This document shows positions 15,360 to 24,534 of a stretch of 64,000 nucleotides of DNA, one piece after another (position 1 is the stretch's first letter; each line of letters opens with the position of its first letter). The notes under the pieces are model-generated. The model saw nothing but the letters and a program-made list of their open reading frames with translations. It searched no databases and was not told the DNA's origin. The stretch comes from Novosphingobium kunmingense. GTDB lineage: Bacteria > Pseudomonadota > Alphaproteobacteria > Sphingomonadales > Sphingomonadaceae. The stretch covers positions 124,001 through 188,000 of the forward strand of contig NZ_PHUF01000004.1 in the NCBI RefSeq assembly GCF_002813245.1, in the 5' to 3' direction. The position numbers and the translations under genes are program-made.

Positions 15360-16142
15360 TTAAAGTCGAGGGAGCGCGGCTTCGGTCGCGGCACTTGTCC
15401 GCAGCGCACCCGCGTCGCCATCCACCGCCTGCCCGATCAGCAACAGCGCCGGGCCGTCACCCAGCCCCGCCCGGGCCGCCAAGGGTAGCAGATCAAGCCG
15501 GGTGACGATGCGCCGTTCGTTCGGCAGGCTGGCGTTCTCGACAAGTGCCACCGACGTTTCGGGCGCCAGCCCTGCTCCGAGGAGGCCCTGTGCGATTTCG
15601 CCCGCGGCGGCCTTGCCCATGTAGATCGCCAGCGTCGCCGCCGGATCGGCCAGCGCCGCCCAGTCGAGCGCCAGCATCTCGCCCGCGCGGGCGTGGGCGG
15701 TAACGAAGGTCAGCCTGCGCGCCAGCCCGCGCAGCGTCAGCGACCGGCCGAGGCTGGCCGCAGCCGCACTGGCCGCCGTGATGCCCGGGCAGATCGATAC
15801 CGGCACGCCGGCGGCCCGGCAGGCATCCAGTTCTTCCGTCGCGCGGCCGAAAATGGCCGGGTCCCCACCCTTGAGCCTGACGACCCGTTCGCCGGCCATG
15901 GCTGCAACAACGAGTAGCCGATCGATCGTTTCCTGGCTCTTCGAATGGCGGCCCGAACGCTTGCCCACCGGCACCCGCCGTACGCCTGCCGGGATCGCCG
16001 CGACGATATCGGGGCCGACCAGGGCATCGTAGAACACCACGGTCGCGCTGCCGATCAGGCGCTCGGCCTTGCGGCTGAGCAGTTCGGGATCGCCCGGCCC
16101 TGCGCCCACCAGCCAGACCATGCCGTCGGGAAAGTCCGTCAT
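15360..16142 (-). CDS. cobA: Uroporphyrinogen-III C-methyltransferase
   Basis: A 260-residue SUMT that methylates uroporphyrinogen III twice with S-adenosylmethionine to give precorrin-2, the precursor of siroheme. Family blocks are VWLVGAGPGDPELLSRKA, VVRLKGGDPAIFGR, PGITAASAAAA and LAIYMGK. ATG 16142 overlaps the nasA stop by 4 bases, so it is translated as the last gene of nirB-nirD-nasA-cobA. This fits a supply of siroheme for NirB. A longer frame upstream to 16214 is open but only overlaps nasA. It lacks the CysG dehydrogenase/ferrochelatase part. Confidence 0.94.
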   Translation of the reverse strand: MTDFPDGMVWLVGAGPGDPELLSRKAERLIGSATVVFYDALVGPDIVAAIPAGVRRVPVGKRSGRHSKSQETIDRLLVVAAMAGERVVRLKGGDPAIFGRATEELDACRAAGVPVSICPGITAASAAAASLGRSLTLRGLARRLTFVTAHARAGEMLALDWAALADPAATLAIYMGKAAAGEIAQGLLGAGLAPETSVALVENASLPNERRIVTRLDLLPLAARAGLGDGPALLLIGQAVDGDAGALRTSAATEAALPRL

Positions 16143-18745
16143 TCCGCTGCCTCCGCTTGCTGGGTCAGTGCCGCTTCGAGCAATCGGGCGATCGCCGGGC
16201 GGCACGATCCGCAATTGGTGCCGGCGCAGGTTGCCGCGCCGACCGCCTCGAGCGTCGAAGCCCCGGCGAGGGCCGCCGCCGTGATCTGCTTTTCGCCCAC
16301 ATCGAAGCAGACGCAGACCTGCGCGCCGCGATCGGGCAGCGGCTTGGCCGGACGGCCGGCCAGCAGCTCGACCGGGCTCGCCTGGCAGTCGAGCAGCTGG
16401 GATACGATCCAGTCACGGTCGGGAAGCGGCCCGCTGCGGGTAAGATAGACCGCGCCAACCAGCGCGGCACCTTCGACCAGCACCAGCCGCCGCACCCCCC
16501 GCGCCGCGTCGATATTGTCCAGCCGGTCGCCGGCCGGCAGCAGGGTCTCCGCCAGCGGCCCGGGATCGCGAACTCCCGCCAGTTCGATCAACCAGCCGCC
16601 CGCCACGCGGACCCGGGTGACATAGCCCGCGGGGATCCGCGCCGGCGTCTTGCGCAGCACGGCAAAGCCATGCCAGTCGATCGGCAGCGCCTCGATCCGC
16701 GCCGGGGTCTGCTTGAAGGCGGGCTGGCCGGAATGGGGATCGACCATGCCGCACGGCAGAAGCCCGGTTCGCCCCCCGCTCGACTGGCGGTCGGTCCAGT
16801 GGATCGGCGTGAAGATCTCGCCGCGGCGCTGCCCGTCATTCAGCGCGACGCGAAACACGCTTTCACCCTGCGGCGTGGCAACGCGGGCCAGCACGCCATC
16901 GGCAAGGTCGAGCGCGGCCGCGTCGGCGGGGTGCATGTCGACCTGCGGTTCGCGGCGGTGCTGCGACAGGCGAGGCGAAAGACCTGTGCGGGTCATCGTG
17001 TGCCACTGGTCGCGGTAGCGCCCGGTGTTGAGCGTGAGCGGCCAGCGCTCGAGCGGGGCGTAATCGAGCACGCGCTGCTCGACCGGGATCAGCCGGGCCT
17101 TGCCATCGGGGGCCGGGAAACGGCCGTCGGCAAAGGGCCGTCCACCCCACCTCTGCGGCTCCAGCGCATCATAGTCGGCATTGCTGATCGCGGCGAGGTG
17201 GCCGATGTCGAACAGCCGCTTGCCCGCGTTGCGATAGGTCGACAACCGCGCGTGTTCGCGGAAGATCGCTGCGGCGCTGTCATAGGTGAAGTGTTCGGCC
17301 CAGCCCATCGCCTTGGCGACCTCGCCCACGATCCACCAGTCGGGCCTGGCCTCCCCGGGAGCAGCCAGGAAGCCGCGTTGGCGGCTGATCGTGCGGTCCG
17401 AATTGGTGACCGTGCCGTCCTTTTCCCCCCAGGCCAGCGCCGGGAGCTTGACCTGGGCTTGGCGCGAGGTGTCGGTTTCGGCGATGCAATCCGACACCAC
17501 GACCAGCGGACAACGCGCCAGCGCCTCGCGTACCAGGGCAGCATCGGGCATCGACACGGCAGGATTGGTCGCCATGATCCACAGCGCCTTGATCCTGCCC
17601 TCGCGCATCTGGCGGAACAGGTCGACCGCCTTGAGGCCCGGTCCGCCGGCAATCCGGGGCGATGCCCAGAAACGCTGCACTTCGGTGCGATTTACTTCCG
17701 CAAAATCGCGGTGCGCGGCAAGGGTCGTGGCCAGGCCGCCGACCTCGCGCCCGCCCATGGCGTTGGGCTGACCGGTGATCGAGAATGGCCCCGTGCCCGG
17801 CTTGCCGATCCGTCCGGTCGCCAGGTGCAGGTTGATGATCGCGTTGCCCTGGTCGGTCCCCCGGACCGACTGGTTGATCCCCTGACTGAACAGCGTGACC
17901 GACCGGGGGCTGGCGGCGAACAGCGCGTAGAACTGCGCTAGGTCCGCTTCGGCCAGATCGCACTGCCGCGCGGTTTCAGGCAGCGTCGCCCCCTCGAGCC
18001 CTGCCCAGAAATCTCCGGGCACCGACAGGTGTGCATCGCACCAGACCTCGTCGACCAGGCCGGCCTTGCGGCAATGGGCGAGGAGGCCGTTCATCAGCGC
18101 GACGTCGCTTCCGGGTCGCAGCGCCAGATGCAGATCGGCATCCGCGCAGGTTTCGGTGCGGCGCGGGTCGATCACCACCACCTTGGTGCCGCGCGTAGCG
18201 CGGGCCGCGACGATCCGCTGGTAGACCACCGGATGGCACCAGGCGGTGTTCGATCCGACAAGCACGATCAGGTCGGCCTCGTCGAGATCCTCGTAGGTGC
18301 AGGGCACCACGTCTTCGCCGAAGGCGCGGTTGTGCGCGGCCACCGCGCTCGACATGCACAGACGGCTGTTGGTGTCGATGTTGGCGCTGCCGATGAAGCC
18401 CTTCATCAGCTTGTTGGCGACATAGTAGTCTTCGGTCAGCAACTGGCCGGAAACATAGAAGGCTACGCTGTCCGGCCCGTGATCGGCGATGGCCCGGGCA
18501 AAGCCGCGCGCGACATGGCGGATCGCCTTGTCCCAGGTGGTGCGCTTGCCGGCCACTTCGGGGTGAAGCAACCGCCCCTCGAGGCCGACCGTTTCGCCAA
18601 GGTGCGTTCCCTTGGAACACAGCCTGCCCCTGTTCGCCGGATGGTCCCCGTCGCCTGCGATGGTGACTGACCGGCCCGCCCCCGCCGTCGCCACGACGCC
18701 GCAGCCGACTCCGCAATAGGCGCAGGTGGTGCGAACCTGCTGCAT
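16139..18745 (-). CDS. nasA: Assimilatory nitrate reductase, molybdenum subunit
   Basis: An 868-residue cytoplasmic molybdopterin oxidoreductase that reduces nitrate to nitrite. The N-terminal [4Fe-4S] motif is CAYCGVGCGVV with a fourth Cys in RGRLCSKG. The bis-MGD domains follow (LIVLVGSNTAWCHP, WIMATNPAVSMPDA), and the C-terminal molydopterin-dinucleotide-binding domain contains RDQWHTMTRTG. The last 60 residues form a BFD-like [2Fe-2S] domain (CVCFDVGEKQI and CAGTNCGSCRPAI), as in NasA of Klebsiella type. ATG 18745 is preferred to GTG 18748, because GAGG then has a little spacing. It is the third gene of the operon; electrons come from an unseen partner or through the BFD domain. Confidence 0.95.
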   Translation of the reverse strand: MQQVRTTCAYCGVGCGVVATAGAGRSVTIAGDGDHPANRGRLCSKGTHLGETVGLEGRLLHPEVAGKRTTWDKAIRHVARGFARAIADHGPDSVAFYVSGQLLTEDYYVANKLMKGFIGSANIDTNSRLCMSSAVAAHNRAFGEDVVPCTYEDLDEADLIVLVGSNTAWCHPVVYQRIVAARATRGTKVVVIDPRRTETCADADLHLALRPGSDVALMNGLLAHCRKAGLVDEVWCDAHLSVPGDFWAGLEGATLPETARQCDLAEADLAQFYALFAASPRSVTLFSQGINQSVRGTDQGNAIINLHLATGRIGKPGTGPFSITGQPNAMGGREVGGLATTLAAHRDFAEVNRTEVQRFWASPRIAGGPGLKAVDLFRQMREGRIKALWIMATNPAVSMPDAALVREALARCPLVVVSDCIAETDTSRQAQVKLPALAWGEKDGTVTNSDRTISRQRGFLAAPGEARPDWWIVGEVAKAMGWAEHFTYDSAAAIFREHARLSTYRNAGKRLFDIGHLAAISNADYDALEPQRWGGRPFADGRFPAPDGKARLIPVEQRVLDYAPLERWPLTLNTGRYRDQWHTMTRTGLSPRLSQHRREPQVDMHPADAAALDLADGVLARVATPQGESVFRVALNDGQRRGEIFTPIHWTDRQSSGGRTGLLPCGMVDPHSGQPAFKQTPARIEALPIDWHGFAVLRKTPARIPAGYVTRVRVAGGWLIELAGVRDPGPLAETLLPAGDRLDNIDAARGVRRLVLVEGAALVGAVYLTRSGPLPDRDWIVSQLLDCQASPVELLAGRPAKPLPDRGAQVCVCFDVGEKQITAAALAGASTLEAVGAATCAGTNCGSCRPAIARLLEAALTQQAEAAE

Positions 18746-18749
18746 CACC

Positions 18750-19091
18750 TCAGGCCGTGGCCTTTCCGATCACCGCGTCGCGCAGCAGGTAGATACGGCC
18801 CGCATCGACCCGCAGGGGGATGGTCGGCACGCAGCCCTTGTCGTCACCCAGCGCCTCGCCAGTCTTGAGCGATATGTTCCAGTTGTGCAGCGGGCAGGTC
18901 ACCACGTTGCCGTGGACGATGCCTTGGCTAAGCGGCCCGGACTTGTGCGGGCACTTGTTGACCAGCGCGTAGAACTGGTTGTCGAGGGTGTGGAACACGG
19001 CGATCTCCTCGCCGCCGCGCACGGGAAGGGTGCGTGCGTTGCCCGGCTCGATCTGCGTGACCGACCCGATATCCAGCCAATCGCCGATCAT
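18750..19091 (-). CDS. nirD: Assimilatory nitrite reductase small subunit, Rieske-type
   Basis: A 113-residue Rieske [2Fe-2S] protein, the small subunit of NADH-dependent nitrite reductase. The ligands are in CPHKSGPLSQG and CPLHNWN. Start ATG 19091 overlaps the nirB stop by one base (TGATG), so the two subunits are made together. The length is standard for NirD. Confidence 0.94.
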   Translation of the reverse strand: MIGDWLDIGSVTQIEPGNARTLPVRGGEEIAVFHTLDNQFYALVNKCPHKSGPLSQGIVHGNVVTCPLHNWNISLKTGEALGDDKGCVPTIPLRVDAGRIYLLRDAVIGKATA

Positions 19092-21607
19092 CACACGGTC
19101 TCCATCTGGAAGGGGCGCACTTCGGCCAAGTGCTGGTGCAGCTCGGCATGTTCGCCGGCGGCGCGCCGGGCCCAGGGATCGTCCTGCATGAAGCGCTGGG
19201 AATAGCGGAAGCGGGTAGCAAGCCGCGAAACGGCTTGCGGATCACCGAACAGCGCGGCCTTCACATAGTCGAGCCCGACGCGCTCGATCCATGGCGCGGT
19301 GCGTTCGAGATACCAGGCGTCTTCGCGGTAGAACTGGATGAAGGCGGCGCAGATATCCATCGCCTCGCCCTCGGTCTCGACCTTGCAGAGCAGGTCGGTC
19401 GCGCGGACCTTGATTCCGCCGTTGCCGCCGACGTGCAGCTCGTAGCCGGAATCGACGCAGACCACGCCGAAGTCCTTGATCGTCGCTTCGGCGCAGTTGC
19501 GCGGGCAACCGCTGACCGCGATCTTGAACTTGTGGGGCATCCACGATCCCCAGGTCATCTGCTCGATCTTGACGCCCAGTCCGGTCGAATCCTGTGTGCC
19601 GAAGCGGCACCATTCGGACCCGACGCACGTCTTCACCGTTCGCAGGCTCTTGCCATAGGCGTGACCCGAAACCATCCCGGCGGCGTTGAGGTCGGCCCAG
19701 ACCGCGGGCAGATCCTCCTTCCTGATGCCGAAGATGTCGAGCCGCTGCCCGCCGGTCACCTTGACCATGGGGGCGTCGTACTTCTCGACAACGTCGGCGA
19801 TCGCGCGCAGTTCGCGCGGGTTGGTCAATCCGCCCCACATCCGCGGGACGACCGAATAGGTGCCGTCCTTCTGGATGTTGGCGTGCATCCTCTCGTTGAC
19901 GAAGCGGCTCTTCTGGTCGTCTTCGTATTCGCCCGGCAAGGCGCAAAGCAGATAGTAATTGAGCGCCGGACGGCAGCTCGCGCAGCCGTCGGGGGTGGTC
20001 CAGTGCAGTTCCTGCATCACCTGAGGGATCGAGCGCAGCCCCTTGTCGACGATCGCGCGGCGCACGTCGGAATGGGTGAAGCTGGTGCACTTGCACATGG
20101 TCTTGGGACCGCTTTCGACCGCGCCCTCGCCCAGCGTCAGCGCCAGCAGGCTTTCGACGAGGCCGGTGCATGACCCGCAGCTGGCCGAGGCCTTGCAGCC
20201 TGATCGCACCGCGTCGAGGCTGTTCGCCCCGCCCGCGATGCAGGCCACGACCTTGCCCTTGGAAACGCCGTTGCAGCCGCAGATCTCGGCATCCTCCGAG
20301 AGGGCGGCAACGGCAGCGTTAGGGTCCAGCGAGGCGCCCCCCTGGGCGAAGGCCTGGCCGAAGATCAGGGCTTCGCGGATATCGGTGATATCCTCGCCCT
20401 TCCTGAGCAGGTCGAAATACCAGTTGCCATCGGCCGTATCGCCATAGAGCACGGCGCCGACGAGCCTGGATTCCTTGACCACAACCCGTTTGTAGACTCC
20501 GCGTGCGGCGTCACGCATCACGATGTCTTCGGCGCCGTCGCCGCCGCTGAAATCGCCGGCGGAGAACAGGTCGATGCCCGAAACCTTGAGCTTGGTCGAC
20601 GTGACCGACCCTTCATAACCCGAAGGGCTGCCGGTGGCCCCGTCCCAGGTTATGGCGTCGGCCAACGCGCGGCACATGTCCCACAGCGGTGCGACCAAGC
20701 CGTAGCAGGCGCCGCGATGCTGCACGCATTCACCCACCGCCAGCACGTTGGGATCGCTGGTGACCATGTGATCGTCGACCATGATGCCGCGTTCGACATC
20801 GAGGCCGGCTGCCTTGGCCAACCCGGTAGCGGGGCGGATACCCACGGCCATCACCACGATATCGGCGGCGAACTCGCGCCCGTCCTTCAGGCGGACCGCG
20901 CTGACGTGCCCGTCGGCGCCGACGATCTCCGCCGTGTCGCCGCCGGTGACGATTGTCTGGCCGCGCCGTTCGAGTTCGGTCTTGAGCAGATAGCCCGCCG
21001 CTTCGTCGAGCTGGCGCTCCATCAGCGTCGGCATCAGGTGGACGACCGTGACCTGCATGCCGCGCAGCGACAGACCGTGCGCCGCTTCGAGGCCAAGCAG
21101 GCCGCCGCCGATCACCACCGCGCTGCCGCCCTTGTCCGCAGCAGCCAGCATCCGGTCGACGTCGTCGAGGTCGCGGAAGGTGACGACGCCGCCAAGGTCG
21201 TGCCCCGGAACAGGGATGATGAAGGGGTCGCTGCCAGTCGCGATCAGCAGCTTGTCATAGGGTTCGACGCGGCCCGACCTGGCGATCACCGTTTGGGTTG
21301 CGCGATCAATCGTCACGACCGGATCGCCCGAAATCAGGGTGATGCCGTTATCCGCGTACCAGGCGGCATCGTTGATCACAATGTCGTCGAAAGCCTTTTC
21401 GCCGGCCAGCACCGGGCTGAGCATGATGCGGTTGTAATTGACCCGCGGCTCGGCACCGAAGATCGTCACATCGTAGCGGGCGGGGTCACGCAGCAGAACC
21501 TCTTCCACCGCGCGGCAGCCGGCCATGCCGTTGCCGATCACGACCAGCCGTTCGCGCAGGGCGCTGGCGGCGGTCTTGTCGCTGAAACTCACCGGGGCAT
21601 TCACCAT
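19091..21607 (-). CDS. nirB: Nitrite reductase [NAD(P)H] large subunit
   Basis: An 838-residue cytoplasmic enzyme that reduces nitrite to ammonium with siroheme. The N-terminal FAD/NAD-binding domains contain LVVIGNGMAG and VVIGGGLLGLEAA, then BFD-type [2Fe-2S] motifs (CGCNGVSKG, SCGSCTGL), then the siroheme/[4Fe-4S] domain with CVGSEWCRFG and GCPRNCAEA. ATG 21607 follows GGAG at a good distance; an open extension to 21691 reads through the leader hairpin and is not family-like. It heads the nirB-nirD-nasA-cobA operon and is preceded by a NasT-type leader RNA. Confidence 0.95.
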   Translation of the reverse strand: MVNAPVSFSDKTAASALRERLVVIGNGMAGCRAVEEVLLRDPARYDVTIFGAEPRVNYNRIMLSPVLAGEKAFDDIVINDAAWYADNGITLISGDPVVTIDRATQTVIARSGRVEPYDKLLIATGSDPFIIPVPGHDLGGVVTFRDLDDVDRMLAAADKGGSAVVIGGGLLGLEAAHGLSLRGMQVTVVHLMPTLMERQLDEAAGYLLKTELERRGQTIVTGGDTAEIVGADGHVSAVRLKDGREFAADIVVMAVGIRPATGLAKAAGLDVERGIMVDDHMVTSDPNVLAVGECVQHRGACYGLVAPLWDMCRALADAITWDGATGSPSGYEGSVTSTKLKVSGIDLFSAGDFSGGDGAEDIVMRDAARGVYKRVVVKESRLVGAVLYGDTADGNWYFDLLRKGEDITDIREALIFGQAFAQGGASLDPNAAVAALSEDAEICGCNGVSKGKVVACIAGGANSLDAVRSGCKASASCGSCTGLVESLLALTLGEGAVESGPKTMCKCTSFTHSDVRRAIVDKGLRSIPQVMQELHWTTPDGCASCRPALNYYLLCALPGEYEDDQKSRFVNERMHANIQKDGTYSVVPRMWGGLTNPRELRAIADVVEKYDAPMVKVTGGQRLDIFGIRKEDLPAVWADLNAAGMVSGHAYGKSLRTVKTCVGSEWCRFGTQDSTGLGVKIEQMTWGSWMPHKFKIAVSGCPRNCAEATIKDFGVVCVDSGYELHVGGNGGIKVRATDLLCKVETEGEAMDICAAFIQFYREDAWYLERTAPWIERVGLDYVKAALFGDPQAVSRLATRFRYSQRFMQDDPWARRAAGEHAELHQHLAEVRPFQMETV

Positions 21608-21630
21608 CGGAACTCCATCTCCGACGCGCA

Positions 21631-21745
21631 AACGAAACAGCCGCCCAAGCACGACCCGGAAAAGGATCGGCACGGGCGGCTTCGTTGCCACGCGTTGTTT
21701 AGAACTGACGCGCGGAAGGTATTCGTTGTCGCCCGGCCCTGGGCG
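21631..21745 (-). promoter_or_regulatory. Nitrate-responsive leader RNA of nirB (ANTAR target type)
   Basis: On the minus strand, CGCCC-AGGGCC-GGGCG (21745-21730) forms a hairpin with a six-base loop that has A at position 1 and G at position 4, the signature bound by ANTAR antiterminators. About 44 bases later, AACGAA-GCCGCCC (21686-21674) pairs with GGGCGGC-TGT-TTCGTT (21646-21631), a terminator-like stem ending 24 bases before nirB. The region from about 21698 to 21670 is closely similar to the leader at 27.65 kb, including GCGTGGCAACG. NasT, encoded nearby, would bind the hexaloop and prevent termination when nitrate is present. Confidence 0.68.
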
Positions 21746-21802
21746 GCATCCTGTCCGCGTTGAATGCTAATTACGCGATTCGCGCGGGCCACGCAACGAT
21801 CA

Positions 21803-21818
21803 TTTTGCAATGCAGCAT
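21803..21818 (-). promoter_or_regulatory. Promoter-proximal element shared with the second leader
   Basis: Minus strand ATGCTGCATTGCAAAA, identical to 27795-27780, lies 58 bases before the hexaloop hairpin of the nirB leader. A related CGAATCGCRTARTN block follows both copies and could be the -10 region. It may be an activator site or part of the core promoter; the protein that binds it is unknown. Confidence 0.5.
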
Positions 21819-21920
21819 GGCCACGACTGCAAAGTGCTTGTTCAGGCGGTGTGTCGTGTTACAAAAATCCCGGAAGGCAAGTGCCCTGTATTGCGGGGCG
21901 ATGACGTTGGCGCCACTGTC

Positions 21921-23228
21921 ATGACGCAGAGCAAATACACTGGGATCAAGTTTGCCCGCCTTGTCGGGCTTGTCCTGCTGGGAAGCACTGCGGCCAACCT
22001 TTGCTACAATGCTATTATGGCCGCGCTGGGATACGGCTGGCCATACAACTTCATGCTGTTTGATCCCATCGACAGATTTGCTGATTTCTTCAAGCTTGCC
22101 TTCAGTTACGGATCAACAGACATACACGCTACGTTTGTAACCGGACAGCAAGCCGAGCAACTCGCTGTTTACATGCACAAAAGTCAGCATAATTTGGGAA
22201 CGATAGTCAATCCTGACCACATGCTCCCCGTTGCAACCGCAATGGCCATTATTGTGCGAAAACTTATGGGTCTTGTTGATCCATTTATTGTCTTCTCGGT
22301 CTGCACCGCAGTTGCTTTATTATCGCTCGTCGCCACGTTCCAAAGTTATGTCACCAACGACAAAGAACGCATGTATTGGCTTTTGGGAGCGATTGCCAGC
22401 TACCCCTTGATGTTTGCGATCGATCGTGGGCACCTGATAGCCTTGGTCTGTGCGATCGCGCTGATCGCTGGAGCGCGCCATCTATTCGACGCGCGTCGCC
22501 TGACTTGGCCAGCAGCAGCCGCATTGTCCTTTGCTGTCTGCATAAGGCCCAATCTTCTATCGATACCGGTCCTTCTGATTACACTGCTTTCACCAACCAA
22601 GATCAGAGACTTGGTCATCTTCTTCGCGACATGCTTGCTGCTCTTCATCCTGTCGATGACGATTTCACATGCGCTGTTCCCCCATTACAGCTTCGAAACC
22701 TGGCTGATGGGATTGGCAGACTATCATCGGCGTTACGTCGCGTTGCCAATAAACCTAGGATATGTTTCGTCGCTTACATCTGTCTTCATGATCCACTCCG
22801 GCTACAATCCACTTGTCGAACGCGCCTGCTTTGCGCTTGGAGCCTTGATTGGCATTCTTGCGATGCACGCCTGCTTCAAGAATAAAATGCCAAGCTCGCA
22901 TGCGGCGTTCATTGCAATAGGTTTGACTTTCATCGCCACCCCCGCACTGAACGACTACCATTTATTGCCATTCTTCATACCCTTACTTTTCCTCTCCCGA
23001 GAGGGTGGTCCAGAAAACCACGTTGACTGGATCATCGTTTTTTCGTCGTTATTTGCACTTTCACCGAAGAACTATTTTTTCGGGAACGATAACTCTGCCG
23101 ACGCGTGGTCGTGGCAAGTGATATGCAATCCAATAGTGATCTCAATCGCAACCATATGGGTGCTTATGCACCACCTGCGAACCCCGCGAACCGATCGATC
23201 GATTGTCGGGACAGCGATCTCTCAATAG
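21921..23228 (+). CDS. Multi-spanning membrane protein, GT87-like (DUF2029)
   Basis: A 435-residue integral membrane protein with about ten hydrophobic segments and an N-terminal loop region (YNFMLFDPIDRFADFFKLAF, then a long soluble part) like that of polyprenol-phosphate-mannose-dependent glycosyltransferases of family GT87. A DP pair in the first extracytoplasmic loop fits the expected catalytic Asp. The gene has visibly lower G+C than everything around it and many codons ending in A or T, which suggests transfer. I start it at ATG 21921, directly before the first helix; an open frame extends to 21810. It overlaps the end of the porin gene by 7 bases and runs opposite to the nitrate cluster. 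Function in nitrate assimilation is not expected. Confidence 0.6.
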   Translation: MTQSKYTGIKFARLVGLVLLGSTAANLCYNAIMAALGYGWPYNFMLFDPIDRFADFFKLAFSYGSTDIHATFVTGQQAEQLAVYMHKSQHNLGTIVNPDHMLPVATAMAIIVRKLMGLVDPFIVFSVCTAVALLSLVATFQSYVTNDKERMYWLLGAIASYPLMFAIDRGHLIALVCAIALIAGARHLFDARRLTWPAAAALSFAVCIRPNLLSIPVLLITLLSPTKIRDLVIFFATCLLLFILSMTISHALFPHYSFETWLMGLADYHRRYVALPINLGYVSSLTSVFMIHSGYNPLVERACFALGALIGILAMHACFKNKMPSSHAAFIAIGLTFIATPALNDYHLLPFFIPLLFLSREGGPENHVDWIIVFSSLFALSPKNYFFGNDNSADAWSWQVICNPIVISIATIWVLMHHLRTPRTDRSIVGTAISQ

Positions 23229-24472
23229 GCAAACTCGACCTGTAGCCAGAGCTTGCGGGTGTCGGCGCCGAGGTTCGCGGCATTGTAATCGGCGAATTTG
23301 GCCAGCAGGTTCGCCCGGCCCAGCTTGAAACCAAGGCTGGCGTCCCATTCCTCGCCGTAATGCAGCGAACCCGCGTCGCTTTCGAAGCGGTGCCAGGTCA
23401 CTGCGGCATTGAGCCCCGGCAGGGCCTTGAACTTGGGGAACTTCATTGCGGCACCGGCGTAGAAGTCCTCGAGACCGGCCGCCGGCGTGGTCAGGAACAG
23501 GTCGGCCCAGCCGTTGAACTTGTGCAGCGTCGCCATCGGGCTCTGCACCGCACGGCCGTTGTCGCTGCCGAGCTTCTCGTAGCCGCCCGTAAGCGTGACG
23601 GGTCCCACGGCCAGGGCGGCCTCGCCCGCAACGTAGTCGGCGCCGTAGTCGGCCGGATTGTCCTGCCAGTCGAACTGGCGGGCATAGCTTGCGGCAAGGG
23701 CCAGCGACGCCGTTTTCGACAGCTTGAACGCGGCCGTTGCCCGCGCGCCGTAGGTCTGGGTATCGGCGTTGGGCGCGGCCAGCGTGCCCACCTGTTCTGC
23801 CGCATCGTAGTCGAGCAGATAGGCGAAGGCCTTGACCTGGGCCGGGCCGACCCTGGCACCCGCGCCGAGAAAGCCGAAGTCCCCGTCGAACGCGCGGCGC
23901 GGACCGGCCTCGATCCCCCAGATCGTGCGCTGGCTATTGGCATAGGTCGCATCGATGCTGACCGGGCCGAGCTTCGCCTCGGCGCGCACGGCGTCGAACG
24001 TCTGTTCGTTCTGCCGCCAGCCGACCGCCCCGACCCAGCGCTGGTCGTCGAGGTTGATGCGCTGGCGCCCAGCGGTGAGAGTGCCGGCCTTGCCCTTGTA
24101 CTGCAGTTGCAGGCGGTTCAGTTCGACGGTCATCGGATCGCCGACCACGGCGAAGCCCGGGCGGCGCTGGCTGTTGGCGATGGTAAAGGGAAAGGCATTG
24201 TAATCGTCGATCAGCGCCAGCGACCCCTCGGCTTCGGCCAGGACCGACAGACCGCTCGCGTGCTTTAGCTCAAACCCGGCGCGCAGGCGCATGGTCAATG
24301 CATCGGCGTCGAGCGACGGCGTATCGACATTCTCGTAACGAAGCCGGCCTTCGACGATCGGATCGATTGTAACGCTATCGCTCAGCTTGACTGGATCGCC
24401 TGGGGCGGCGAACGCGGGAGTGCTGGCGGCCAGCGCGCAGAGCGCGGCCGTGGTCGTAAGGTGCAGTTTCAT
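23222..24472 (-). CDS. Outer-membrane porin, alginate-export family type
   Basis: A 416-residue outer-membrane protein with a signal peptide ending in ASTPAFAA, followed by beta-strand-rich sequence (VTIDPIVEGRLRYENVDT, LNRLQLQYKGKAGTLTAGRQRINLDDQRW) and a C-terminal aromatic residue (LWLQVEFAY). These features match the alginate_exp porin family. It lies 62 bases downstream of narK on the same strand, so it is probably the outer-membrane channel for nitrate or nitrite rather than for alginate. A GNRA-like hairpin lies between the two genes. Confidence 0.85.
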   Translation of the reverse strand: MKLHLTTTAALCALAASTPAFAAPGDPVKLSDSVTIDPIVEGRLRYENVDTPSLDADALTMRLRAGFELKHASGLSVLAEAEGSLALIDDYNAFPFTIANSQRRPGFAVVGDPMTVELNRLQLQYKGKAGTLTAGRQRINLDDQRWVGAVGWRQNEQTFDAVRAEAKLGPVSIDATYANSQRTIWGIEAGPRRAFDGDFGFLGAGARVGPAQVKAFAYLLDYDAAEQVGTLAAPNADTQTYGARATAAFKLSKTASLALAASYARQFDWQDNPADYGADYVAGEAALAVGPVTLTGGYEKLGSDNGRAVQSPMATLHKFNGWADLFLTTPAAGLEDFYAGAAMKFPKFKALPGLNAAVTWHRFESDAGSLHYGEEWDASLGFKLGRANLLAKFADYNAANLGADTRKLWLQVEFAY

Positions 24473-24496
24473 GAAAGGTCCCCCCTGAGGGATTGC

Positions 24497-24520
24497 GGGC
24501 GAAGCCTCGCGGCTCCGCCC
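24497..24520 (-). promoter_or_regulatory. Hairpin with GCGA tetraloop between narK and porin gene
   Basis: On the minus strand GGGCGGAGCC-GCGA-GGCTTCGCCC forms a 10-bp stem (one G-T pair) closed by a GNRA tetraloop. There is no T run, so a processing or differential-stability role is more likely than termination. Confidence 0.5.
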
Positions 24521-24534
24521 TTGTTGTCATGGTA

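Noticed and set aside
16157..17941. A 594-codon plus-strand frame within nasA
   Set aside because: nasA carries all cofactor motifs on the minus strand; the opposite frame is a shadow.
21608..21691. N-terminal extension of nirB by 28 codons
   Set aside because: The open frame runs through the leader hairpin, and ATG 21607 has its own ribosome site.
21803..21818. Sigma-54 promoter at the shared TGCTGCATTGCAAAA element
   Set aside because: TTGCA is present, but no GG lies exactly 10 bases before the GC in either copy.
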